Shown one piece after another: positions 1 to 5,793 of a stretch of 5,793 nt of DNA (position 1 is the stretch's first letter; every line of letters starts with the position of its first letter). The notes beneath the pieces are model-generated. The model made no database searches. It was not told where the DNA came from and was given only the letters and a program-made list of their open reading frames with translations. Source of the stretch: Candidatus Avipropionibacterium avicola (lineage in GTDB: Bacteria > Actinomycetota > Actinomycetes > Propionibacteriales > Propionibacteriaceae); the NCBI GenBank assembly GCA_018715445.1, contig DVLP01000244.1, positions 1-5,793 of the forward strand, written 5' to 3'. Made by a program: the position numbers and the translations under genes.

Positions 1-149
1 TGGCGCCATCGGTGGACCTTGTCGCCCAGGTCGTTCACCGGGATGATCAGGGCGGTGCGCCCCTCGACGGTCAGGTCGGGTCGGTCGGCGACTGCACGCT
101 CGGCCAGCCCGGGCTCGCTCGCATCGACTCGCGGCATCGCCAAGGTCAT
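1..149 (-). CDS. Partial CDS (N-terminal 49 codons), possible 2'-5' RNA ligase family protein
   Basis: An open frame starts at the ATG at 149-147 and runs off the left edge, giving 49 complete codons. The visible protein has a polar start (MTLAMPRVDASEPG) followed by TALIIPVNDLGDKVHRWR. A short hydrophobic strand ending in P-V, then an acidic/polar helix ending in W-R, resembles the first strand and helix of actinobacterial 2'-5' RNA ligase family (2H phosphoesterase) proteins. The diagnostic HxT motifs would lie outside the window, so this assignment is tentative. The start is 41 bases after the glmM stop on the same strand, so it is probably the last visible gene of the rplM-rpsI-glmM transcript. 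No strong ribosome binding site precedes the ATG, and an in-frame ATG four codons later (137-135) is an alternative start. That the frame is coding is inferred from its position, codon bias and protein-like composition. Confidence 0.5.
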   Translation of the reverse strand, partial: MTLAMPRVDASEPGLAERAVADRPDLTVEGRTALIIPVNDLGDKVHRWR

Positions 150-190
150 CGGCGCACCGGGGTCGTGGTCCGTGGACGCAGCTGGCGTGG

Positions 191-1579
191 TCACCGGCCC
201 AACCGGGCCCGTACGACATCGGCCAGCCGGTGGGCCACCCCAGCGGCGATCTCCTCGGTCTCGGCCTCCACCATCACCCGGACCAGGTCCTCGGTCCCGG
301 AGGGGCGCAGCAGGATGCGGCCTCGCTCCCCCAGTCGGGTCTGCTCCTGGGTGACCGCCTCGAGCAAGGGCGGGTCATTCTCGGCCCGGGCCTTGTCGAG
401 CACCGGGACGTTGACCAGCACCTGCGGCATCCGCTGCACGATCGAGGCCAGCTCGGCCAGTGAGCGTCCGGTGCTGGCCATCCGGGCCGCCAGGTGGAGC
501 CCGGTCAGCACGCCGTCACCGGTCGTGGCGAAGCGGGTCTGCACGACATGGCCGGACTGCTCACCGCCGAGCACGTGACCGCCGGCGCGCATGTCCTCGA
601 GGACGTAACGGTCGCCGACCTTGGACTGCACGACATGGATCCCGTGCTCGCGCATCGCGGTGAGGAATCCGAGGTTGCTCATCACCGTGGCGACCACGGT
701 GTCATTGCTGAGAGTGCCGGCCTCCTTCATGGCCACGGCCAGCACCGCCAGGATCTGGTCACCGTCGACGACCTCACCGTCGGCATCGACGCACAGGCAG
801 CGATCGGCGTCACCGTCGACCGCGATCCCCAGGTCGGCGCCGTGTTCGCGAACGGCAGCCTGCAGGTCGCCCAGATGGGTCGATCCGCAGCCGTCGTTGA
901 TGTTGAGCCCGTCGGGCTCGCAGTGGATCGCCACGACCTCGGCGCCCTGCACCTGGAAGGCACCGGGTCCGGTGCGATAGGCGGCACCGTTGGCCCCGTC
1001 GATGACGACCTTGAGCCCGGACAACGAGACCACATCGCTCTGGTCACGGCCCAGTGAGGTCACCAGGTGGGCGAGGTAGTCCTCCACCGGCTGCGGATCG
1101 TCGACGACCCGGCCGACCGAGGCACCCGTGGGACGTTGCCAGGCCTCCTCCATCCGGGCCTCGATGAGGTCCTCCATGGAGTCGGCGAGCTTGGTGCCAC
1201 CGCGGGCGAAGAACTTGATGCCGTTGTCCGGCATCGGGTTATGGGAGGCCGAGATCATCACGCCCAGATCGGCCCGGAGATGACCGACGAGCCAAGCCAC
1301 ACCGGGTGTGGGGACGACCCCGAGACGGACCACGTCGACGCCGGCCGAGGCGAGCCCGGAAACCACAGCGGCCTCGAGGAATTCTCCCGAGGCGCGTGGA
1401 TCGCGGCCCACCAGGGCCACTGGGCGCGGGCGGGCCAGTGCGGTCCGCTCCGCATGGTCGACAGCGGAGACCTCGCCCAGGACATGGGCGGCAGCGACCG
1501 ACAGGTCGAGCGCGAGCTCGGCCGTCAGTCCGGCGTTGGCGCGCCCACGGACCCCGTCGGTCCCGAACAGTCGACCCAT
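191..1579 (-). CDS. glmM: Phosphoglucosamine mutase GlmM
   Basis: GlmM interconverts glucosamine-6-phosphate and glucosamine-1-phosphate in the cytoplasm, the step before UDP-GlcNAc and peptidoglycan synthesis. The 462-residue product has the four-domain alpha-D-phosphohexomutase layout. It opens with the GlmM signature MGRLFGTDGVRG. The catalytic phosphoserine loop is ISASHNP at 109-115, with Ser112 as the expected phosphorylated residue. The magnesium loop DGDADR is at 255-260, the sugar-binding loop GGEQSGH at 338-344 and the phosphate-binding loop RPSGTE at 425-430. All key residues are intact and the length is near normal. The frame is also open to a GTG at 1594, which would add five residues (MGRRS). 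The ATG at 1579 is preferred because it gives the conserved family N-terminus and has a GGGG tract nine bases upstream. It lies 31 bases after the rpsI stop, so co-transcription with the ribosomal protein genes is likely, an order common in Actinobacteria. Confidence 0.97.
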   Translation of the reverse strand: MGRLFGTDGVRGRANAGLTAELALDLSVAAAHVLGEVSAVDHAERTALARPRPVALVGRDPRASGEFLEAAVVSGLASAGVDVVRLGVVPTPGVAWLVGHLRADLGVMISASHNPMPDNGIKFFARGGTKLADSMEDLIEARMEEAWQRPTGASVGRVVDDPQPVEDYLAHLVTSLGRDQSDVVSLSGLKVVIDGANGAAYRTGPGAFQVQGAEVVAIHCEPDGLNINDGCGSTHLGDLQAAVREHGADLGIAVDGDADRCLCVDADGEVVDGDQILAVLAVAMKEAGTLSNDTVVATVMSNLGFLTAMREHGIHVVQSKVGDRYVLEDMRAGGHVLGGEQSGHVVQTRFATTGDGVLTGLHLAARMASTGRSLAELASIVQRMPQVLVNVPVLDKARAENDPPLLEAVTQEQTRLGERGRILLRPSGTEDLVRVMVEAETEEIAAGVAHRLADVVRARLGR

Positions 1580-1610
1580 GGAGCGCCGCCCCACCTGACG
1601 CGCAGTGCGC

Positions 1611-2141
1611 TCAGCGCTTGCTGTACTGAGGAGCCTTGCGGGCCTTCTTCAGACCGGCCTTCTTGCGTTCCTTGACGCGGGCGTCACGGGTCAGCATGCC
1701 GGCCCGCTTCAGTCCGGGACGGCTGGCCTCGGCGTCGGCGGCGTTCAGCGCACGGGCCACGCCCAGGCGCAGCGCGCCGGCCTGACCGGTGATGCCGCCA
1801 CCGTTGATGCGGGCCACGATGTCGTACGAGCCATCGACCCCGGCGGTCAGCAGTGGCTCGGAGACGAGCTGCTGGTGCACCTTGTTGGGGAAGTACTCGT
1901 CGAGCGGGCGACCGTTGACGCTCCACTGACCGCTGCCGGGCACCAGGCGGACCCGGGCGACGGCCTCCTTGCGGCGACCCACGGCGTTGCTCGCGGCGAT
2001 CACGGCCGGACGCTCACCGGCGCCCTGACCGGGCGCGGTGGCAGCCTCGGACCGATAGGCGATCTCCTTGTCACCTTCGGTGATGGTCTCACCTTCGTAG
2101 TTCTCGTCCTCGGGGGCGACGTCGGCGATGGTCTCGGTCAC
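1611..2141 (-). CDS. rpsI: 30S ribosomal protein S9
   Basis: S9 belongs to the head of the small ribosomal subunit, and its C-terminal tail reaches the P-site tRNA. The 176-residue product has the family core from about residue 52: [18 protein letters not shown] at 52-69, [20 protein letters not shown] at 113-132, then a very basic tail ([18 protein letters not shown]) ending in the invariant QYSKR. Roughly 50 acidic, alanine-rich residues precede the core. Such an N-terminal extension is usual in actinobacterial S9 and absent from the 130-residue E. coli protein. The start is a GTG, supported by a good ribosome binding site. The gene follows rplM by 37 bases, the near-universal L13-S9 pairing, and precedes glmM by 31 bases. 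Confidence 0.97.
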   Translation of the reverse strand: MTETIADVAPEDENYEGETITEGDKEIAYRSEAATAPGQGAGERPAVIAASNAVGRRKEAVARVRLVPGSGQWSVNGRPLDEYFPNKVHQQLVSEPLLTAGVDGSYDIVARINGGGITGQAGALRLGVARALNAADAEASRPGLKRAGMLTRDARVKERKKAGLKKARKAPQYSKR

Positions 2142-2146
2142 GAAAG

Positions 2147-2154
2147 TTCCTCTT
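2147..2154 (-). promoter_or_regulatory. Ribosome binding site of rpsI
   Basis: On the minus strand the sequence AAGAGGAA lies five bases before the GTG at 2141. This is a strong Shine-Dalgarno match at good spacing. It supports the GTG as the real start and the full N-terminal extension of S9. Confidence 0.75.
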
Positions 2155-2178
2155 GGCTCACAGGGTGGGTGATCTTGA

Positions 2179-2622
2179 TCACTGGGCGATCTGGGTGATC
2201 TCGTACGGCTTCGGCTGCTGCGAGGCGTGCGGATGCTCCGGGCCTGCGTACACCTTCAGCTTGCGGATCTGCTTGTTCGCCAACTTGTTCTTGGGCAGCA
2301 TGCCCTTGACGGCGAGCTCGACCGCCTTGCGGGGGTCGGTCTCGAGCAGATGACCGTAGGTCACCGACTTCAACCCACCGGGACGACCACTGTGGCGGTA
2401 GGCCACCTTGTCGGTGCGCTTGTTGCCGGTGAGGGCAATCTTGGAGGCATTGACCACGACGACGAAGTCGCCGGTGTCGACATGCGGGGCAAAGGTGGGC
2501 TTGTGCTTACCACGCAGCAAGGTGGCAGCCGAGGAAGCCAGTCGGCCCAGGACGATGTCCTCGGCGTCGATGACGAGCCAGTTCCTGGTCACCTCACCAG
2601 GCTTGGGGCTGTAGGTGGACAC
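2179..2622 (-). CDS. rplM: 50S ribosomal protein L13
   Basis: L13 is an early-assembling protein of the large subunit that binds 23S rRNA. The 147-residue product shows the family from end to end. It has [17 protein letters not shown] at 14-30, [22 protein letters not shown] at about 35-56, and [11 protein letters not shown] at 58-68. The [13 protein letters not shown] loop is at 74-86, the motif [11 protein letters not shown] at 105-115, and [17 protein letters not shown] at 121-137. Length matches normal bacterial L13. The start is GTG with AGGAA six bases upstream. It is the first gene of the leftward run rplM-rpsI-glmM, behind a candidate promoter and a leader of about 119 bases. In E. 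coli the L13-S9 mRNA is under translational feedback; whether that applies here cannot be seen. Confidence 0.97.
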   Translation of the reverse strand: MSTYSPKPGEVTRNWLVIDAEDIVLGRLASSAATLLRGKHKPTFAPHVDTGDFVVVVNASKIALTGNKRTDKVAYRHSGRPGGLKSVTYGHLLETDPRKAVELAVKGMLPKNKLANKQIRKLKVYAGPEHPHASQQPKPYEITQIAQ

Positions 2623-2628
2623 GTTGTG

Positions 2629-2636
2629 TTCCTGCC
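2629..2636 (-). promoter_or_regulatory. Ribosome binding site of rplM
   Basis: On the minus strand GGCAGGAA stands six bases before the GTG at 2622. It fixes the GTG as start, in agreement with the conserved L13 N-terminal region. Confidence 0.7.
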
Positions 2637-2681
2637 AATCTGAAGCTGCGGGTCGAATTCGGTTGGTGCGCCGTGGCGGGG

Positions 2682-2714
2682 CCCCAGTGGGGACCGGGCG
2701 AGCCGAATCGGCTC
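2682..2714 (-). promoter_or_regulatory. Two hairpins in the predicted rplM 5' leader
   Basis: Within the predicted untranslated leader of rplM (about 2741 down to 2623) two adjacent stems can form. One pairs GAGCCG with CGGCTC (2700-2714) around an ATT triloop; flanking ACCG and CGGT can add four pairs across a three-base bulge. The other pairs CCCC with GGGG (2682-2692) around a three-base loop. Neither is followed by a T tract or blocks the ribosome binding site directly, so attenuation is not evident. A feedback site for L13 or S9 is an inference only. Confidence 0.35.
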
Positions 2715-2747
2715 CGGTCAGGAGCAGCCTGTGCGCAACAGCGAGTC

Positions 2748-2776
2748 AGCTTACCGCTGCGGTCGATCCTGCGCAA
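2748..2776 (-). promoter_or_regulatory. Candidate sigma-70-type promoter of the rplM operon
   Basis: Reading the minus strand, TTGCGC (2776-2771) is followed after exactly 17 bases by TAAGCT (2753-2748). These match the actinobacterial housekeeping pattern TTGnnn-N17-TAnnnT. Transcription would begin near 2741, about 119 bases before the rplM GTG. No better -35/-10 pair was seen in this region on that strand. Confidence 0.55.
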
Positions 2777-2801
2777 AGTGGGTGCCTGCCGACCTCCGGG
2801 T

Positions 2802-2813
2802 GGCACCAGTGCC
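2802..2813. promoter_or_regulatory. Small dyad between the divergent promoters
   Basis: GGCAC and GTGCC face each other around a two-base centre. The dyad lies about 25 bases upstream of both the rplM -35 box (2771-2776) and the gltA -35-like box (2839-2844), so it is central in the control region. The position would suit a regulator binding site, but no known operator consensus is recognised and a 5-base arm can occur by chance. Confidence 0.2.
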
Positions 2814-2838
2814 GTCGTGGTCCAGATCTGGGCCCGAG

Positions 2839-2868
2839 TTCGCACCAGCCCGGATCGCGTCGTAGGTT
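2839..2868 (+). promoter_or_regulatory. Candidate gltA promoter giving a leaderless mRNA
   Basis: TTCGCA (2839-2844, four of six matches to TTGACA) and TAGGTT (2863-2868, fits TAnnnT) are separated by 18 bases. The -10 box ends seven bases before the ATG at 2876, so transcription should start at or next to the A of the start codon. No ribosome binding site is found at normal distance, which agrees with a leaderless transcript of the kind common in actinobacteria. Confidence 0.5.
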
Positions 2869-2875
2869 GGACCGC

Positions 2876-4171
<1,296 letters not shown>

Positions 4172-4192
4172 CGCGCGGCACCCGCAACGCGT

Positions 4193-4224
4193 CGCTGCGC
4201 GCGGAGCGGACATCGCGCGCAGCG
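4193..4224 (+). terminator. GC-rich hairpin downstream of gltA, possible terminator
   Basis: Starting 21 bases after the gltA stop, CGCTGCGCGCG (4193-4203) pairs perfectly over 11 bases with CGCGCGCAGCG (4214-4224) around a 10-base loop. There is no following T tract, so it is not a classical intrinsic terminator. T-less hairpins are often proposed as terminators in actinobacteria. Three copies of GCAACGCG surround it (4184-4191, 4224-4231, 4231-4238), the last two overlapping by one base. Confidence 0.45.
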
Positions 4225-4249
4225 CAACGCGCAACGCGCCGCCTTCTCG

Positions 4250-4317
4250 GATCCACGCCCTCTGTGTTGATCCGCTCCCACTGTGGTGGGCGTGGATCAA
4301 CACAGGGGGCGTGCTTC
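4250..4317. repeat. Long imperfect palindrome, copy 1 of a structured repeat
   Basis: A single axis (between 4283 and 4284) organises the stretch. Bases 4254-4281 pair with 4286-4313 over 28 positions: 25 Watson-Crick pairs, two G-T pairs and one mismatch (4276/4291), closed by a TGTG tetraloop. The innermost stem is CCCAC/GTGGG; the longest uninterrupted run is 20 pairs (4254-4273 with 4294-4313, including one G-T). GATCCACGCC (4250-4259) can alternatively pair with GGCGTGGATC (4289-4298), an exclusive second fold. There is no T tract on either side. It lies between gltA and the pseudogene and matches copy 2 in layout. It may act as a bidirectional terminator or be a REP-like dispersed element. 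Confidence 0.75.
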
Positions 4318-4373
4318 GTGCGGTGGGCGGCGCCGCGGATGGGTCCGCAGTCGCAGACGGACAACACCAACCC

Positions 4374-4382
4374 TGTGGACAA
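4374..4382 (-). other. Single DnaA-box-like 9-mer
   Basis: TGTGGACAA on the plus strand is TTGTCCACA on the minus strand, which equals the consensus DnaA box of high-GC actinobacteria. Only one copy is seen and no dnaA/dnaN genes or AT-rich unwinding region are nearby, so this is not an origin. It lies 37 bases upstream of the pseudogene start and could be chance. Confidence 0.25.
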
Positions 4383-4419
4383 GTGATGGATCGGCGCCCG
4401 GGATGCGCATGGTCAGGGC

Positions 4420-4955
4420 ATGAAACTTCGACAGCACATGCTCGACCTGGGAGTCGACGACAACGAACTGGCGCGACGGGTGCGGGCCGAGGAACTCGTC
4501 CGACTCAGACCCGGGGCGTACCGACCGCCGGCGGGGCTCAGCCCGGAAGGCCATCACCTCGAACTGGTCCGAGCCGTGCTCGCCCAGGCCAGCACCAACC
4601 CGGTGACCTCCTTGGTCTCGACCGCGGTCGACCTGGCACGGATGCTGCCGTTCGCCGACGGGGTCGCGGTCGCTGACGCCGGGCTCAGGACCGGTCTCGA
4701 CCGGTCGGCCCTGCGTGCCATGGTCGCCTCCCAACCGTGCTCTGTGAGTTCGACGGTTTCGTCAAGTACGGGCGCCTGCTCAGGCCCGGGCAGGAGCTGG
4801 GTGCCGTACTGGCCGCGGAGAAGCACCGGGAGGCTCGCCTGCGCAGCCTCGGTTTCTTCGTGATCCGCCTGACCTGGAGCGATCTGAGTCACCCAGCCCG
4901 GCTCGCCGCCACCATCACCCGAGCCCTCAACTTCACTCCCCACCGCAGCGCGTGA
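4420..4955 (+). pseudogene. Degraded AbiEi-like/DUF559-like endonuclease-domain gene with frameshift
   Basis: The frame beginning at ATG 4420 encodes an N-terminal helix-turn-helix-like segment (ELARRVRAEELVRLRPGAYR), then HHLELVRAVLAQ. It jumps directly to VTSLVSTAVDLARMLPFADG and AVADAGLRTGLD, ending in a meaningless tail (stop at 4863). From about 4731 the next frame continues with PTVLCEFDGFVKYGRLLRPGQ and EKHREARLRSLGFFVIRLTW, stopping at 4955. These blocks occur in this order in actinobacterial proteins of about 300 residues, with an AbiEi antitoxin-like winged helix in front and a DUF559/Vsr-like nuclease fold behind. Two blocks seem missing: the middle (around 4605, in frame) and the start of the nuclease domain (around 4720-4735, changing the frame). 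Only about 178 codons remain. No ribosome binding site at normal distance is seen, and only a weak -10-like CATGGT (4408-4413). Full-length relatives are recalled family knowledge, not a search result. A functional product is unlikely. Confidence 0.7.
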
Positions 4956-4966
4956 GCACCCGAGGA

Positions 4967-5038
4967 CGGATCCACGCACTCCCTGCTTCTTCACGGCCGC
5001 TACAGCGGGCGTGGATCGGTGAGGAGTACGTGGATCCG
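4967..5038. repeat. Long imperfect palindrome, copy 2 of a structured repeat
   Basis: Bases 4967-5000 pair with 5005-5038 around a TACA tetraloop: over 34 positions there are 25 Watson-Crick pairs, four G-T pairs and five mismatches. The outer stem is CGGATCCACG/CGTGGATCCG (10 perfect pairs) and the inner stem CCGC/GCGG. As in copy 1, GATCCACGC (4969-4977) can instead pair with GCGTGGATC (5009-5017), with exactly the same 49-base total span. Shared anchors with copy 1, at identical offsets, are GATCCACGC, the tetraloop hairpin, CGTGGATC and a further CGTG. It sits between the convergent pseudogene and solute-binding protein gene, where a shared terminator would be useful, but no T tract is present. 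Confidence 0.7.
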
Positions 5039-5085
5039 GATCGGGAGGGGCGCGAATCGGGAGGGGTGCGAATCGGGAGGCGCGC
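5038..5085. repeat. Three tandem 16-base repeats
   Basis: Units are GGATCGGGAGGGGCGC (5038-5053), GAATCGGGAGGGGTGC (5054-5069) and GAATCGGGAGGCGCGC (5070-5085). They differ from each other at one to three positions. The array begins at the last paired base of palindrome copy 2 and ends eight bases before the stop codon of the solute-binding protein gene. Replication slippage is the simplest origin; no function is recognised. Confidence 0.8.
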
Positions 5086-5093
5086 CGCGAGCG

Positions 5094-5793
5094 TCACTTT
5101 CCGCGGTCGTGGGCGGCGGTCTGGATCTCGAGGTAGTCGTCCAGGCCCATCTGCTGGAGGTTCTTGAGGTAGCCGTCCCAGTCGGCGTCGATGTCCAGGT
5201 CACCGGCGATGAAGCGATCCCGTGACTCGGTGACGTACTTCTCGATGTCGCTGGCCAGGGCCGCCACGGTCGAGGCCTCGTCGGTGGTGAAGGTGAACTG
5301 CGCCCACACCTCGTCGATCGCGTCCGGGGCGACCAGGTCGGCACCCTCGACGGCCTGCGGGAAGGTCTCGTTGCCCAGGAAGTAGCCCTCCCGGACCAGG
5401 CCCGGGTAGCCACCACCCATGTAGGTGACGTACGGCTTGAGGGCCTCGTCGAGCGTCTTGCCCTCCGCCTCGGTGATCTCGGGCAGGTACTCCACCCCAC
5501 CGTCGTCGGTACGGCGGAAGCTCTCCCCCTCCACACCCATGAAGAAGGTCTCGGTCCCCTCCTCGCCGTAGAGGTGGTCGAGCCAGCGGGCCAGGGCGAC
5601 CGGATGCTCGGCCTTGTCGGTCATCACGAAGCGCCCGATCCCGGTCAGTCGTGAGTACAGGTAGTTCCACGACTTGTCCCCGTGCGGCCCACTCAGGGCC
5701 GGCAGCGCCCGGAAGTCCTGCCCCACCTTGCCGTAGGAGGCCTCCGGCGAGGTGGTGACCATGCTGGCGTAGCGCAGCTCACGAGCATCGGCG
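5094..5793 (-). CDS. Extracellular solute-binding protein, LipO/YtcQ-like (C-terminal part)
   Basis: The frame runs from the right edge to a TGA at 5096-5094, giving 232 residues of the C-terminal half of a family 1 solute-binding protein of a carbohydrate ABC importer. Recognisable blocks are ADARELRYASMV at the edge, then GDKSWNYLYSRLTGIGRFVMTD. HPVALARWLDHLYGEEGTETFFMGVEGESF follows, typical of the LipO/YtcQ group (residues deciding sugar contacts and domain closure). The C-terminal ASDIEKYVTESRDRFIAGDLDIDADWDGYLKNLQQMGLDDYLEIQTAAHDR is a strong family signature. The N-terminus, where a lipoprotein signal peptide would be expected, lies outside the window. An internal ATG at 5762 is not the start, because family similarity continues upstream of it. 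No permease gene follows downstream, so any partner permeases must lie upstream, outside the window. The substrate cannot be told from this part. Confidence 0.9.
   Translation of the reverse strand, partial: ADARELRYASMVTTSPEASYGKVGQDFRALPALSGPHGDKSWNYLYSRLTGIGRFVMTDKAEHPVALARWLDHLYGEEGTETFFMGVEGESFRRTDDGGVEYLPEITEAEGKTLDEALKPYVTYMGGGYPGLVREGYFLGNETFPQAVEGADLVAPDAIDEVWAQFTFTTDEASTVAALASDIEKYVTESRDRFIAGDLDIDADWDGYLKNLQQMGLDDYLEIQTAAHDRGK

Noticed and set aside
494..1057. Plus-strand open frames across glmM (also 1067-1675)
   Set aside because: These are shadows of glmM and rpsI in a high-GC genome, with no recognisable motifs and no fitting start signals.
1580..1594. GTG at 1594 as the glmM start
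   Set aside because: It adds five residues before the conserved MGRLFGTDGVRG and has no ribosome binding site, whereas the ATG at 1579 gives the family N-terminus.
2615..2875. N-terminal extension of citrate synthase by 87 residues
   Set aside because: The open stretch covers the divergent promoter region and the start of rplM, has non-protein-like composition, and exceeds the normal length of the family.
4374..4382. Replication origin
   Set aside because: Only one DnaA-box-like 9-mer is seen, with no cluster, no AT-rich region and no origin-linked genes.
4297..4734. Minus-strand 145-codon frame (and 4554-4994) opposite the pseudogene as a toxin-antitoxin partner
   Set aside because: Both frames overlap recognisable antisense coding blocks, and their translations look like shadow sequence with no toxin motifs.
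4250..5038. CRISPR array, or a transposon whose terminal inverted repeats are the two palindromes
   Set aside because: There are only two copies 670 bases apart with no spacers. Each palindrome is a self-contained hairpin, and no transposase or target-site duplication was found between or beside them.

Overview
The window is high-GC DNA with strong G/C preference at third codon positions, GTG start codons and long antisense reading frames. This composition, the rplM-rpsI-glmM gene order and the acidic N-terminal extension on ribosomal protein S9 point to an actinobacterium. The degraded AbiEi/DUF559-type gene also fits. A member of the Propionibacteriales is possible, but nothing in the window settles the genus.

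Left part (1-2622, minus strand): a compact run reads right to left. It starts with rplM (L13) and rpsI (S9), continues with glmM (phosphoglucosamine mutase), and ends with the first 49 codons of a gene that leaves the window at its left edge. Gaps are 37, 31 and 41 bases, so the four are probably one transcript. Ribosome assembly and supply of the peptidoglycan precursor glucosamine-1-phosphate would then share a promoter, and a good -35/-10 pair lies about 120 bases upstream of rplM.

Middle (2623-4171): a 253-base divergent control region separates the rplM operon from gltA, a complete type II citrate synthase on the plus strand. The gltA -10 box sits so close to the ATG that the mRNA is probably leaderless. 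The rplM transcript, in contrast, would carry a structured leader of about 119 bases.

Right part (4172-5793): this is an accessory patch. After gltA come a GC-rich hairpin and a roughly 68-base imperfect palindrome, followed by the remnant of an AbiEi-like/DUF559-like gene with two apparent internal deletions and a frameshift. Next are a second, related palindrome of about 72 bases and three tandem 16-base repeats. Last is the C-terminal 232 residues of an extracellular solute-binding protein (LipO/YtcQ-like), coded on the minus strand and running off the right edge.

Most of the window is ordinary core metabolism and translation. The least ordinary signal is the pair of palindromes around the pseudogene. 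They share end sequences, spacing and a tetraloop hairpin at the same offset, including one compensatory base-pair change. That suggests a dispersed structured repeat family. No complete novel defence or other system is visible.
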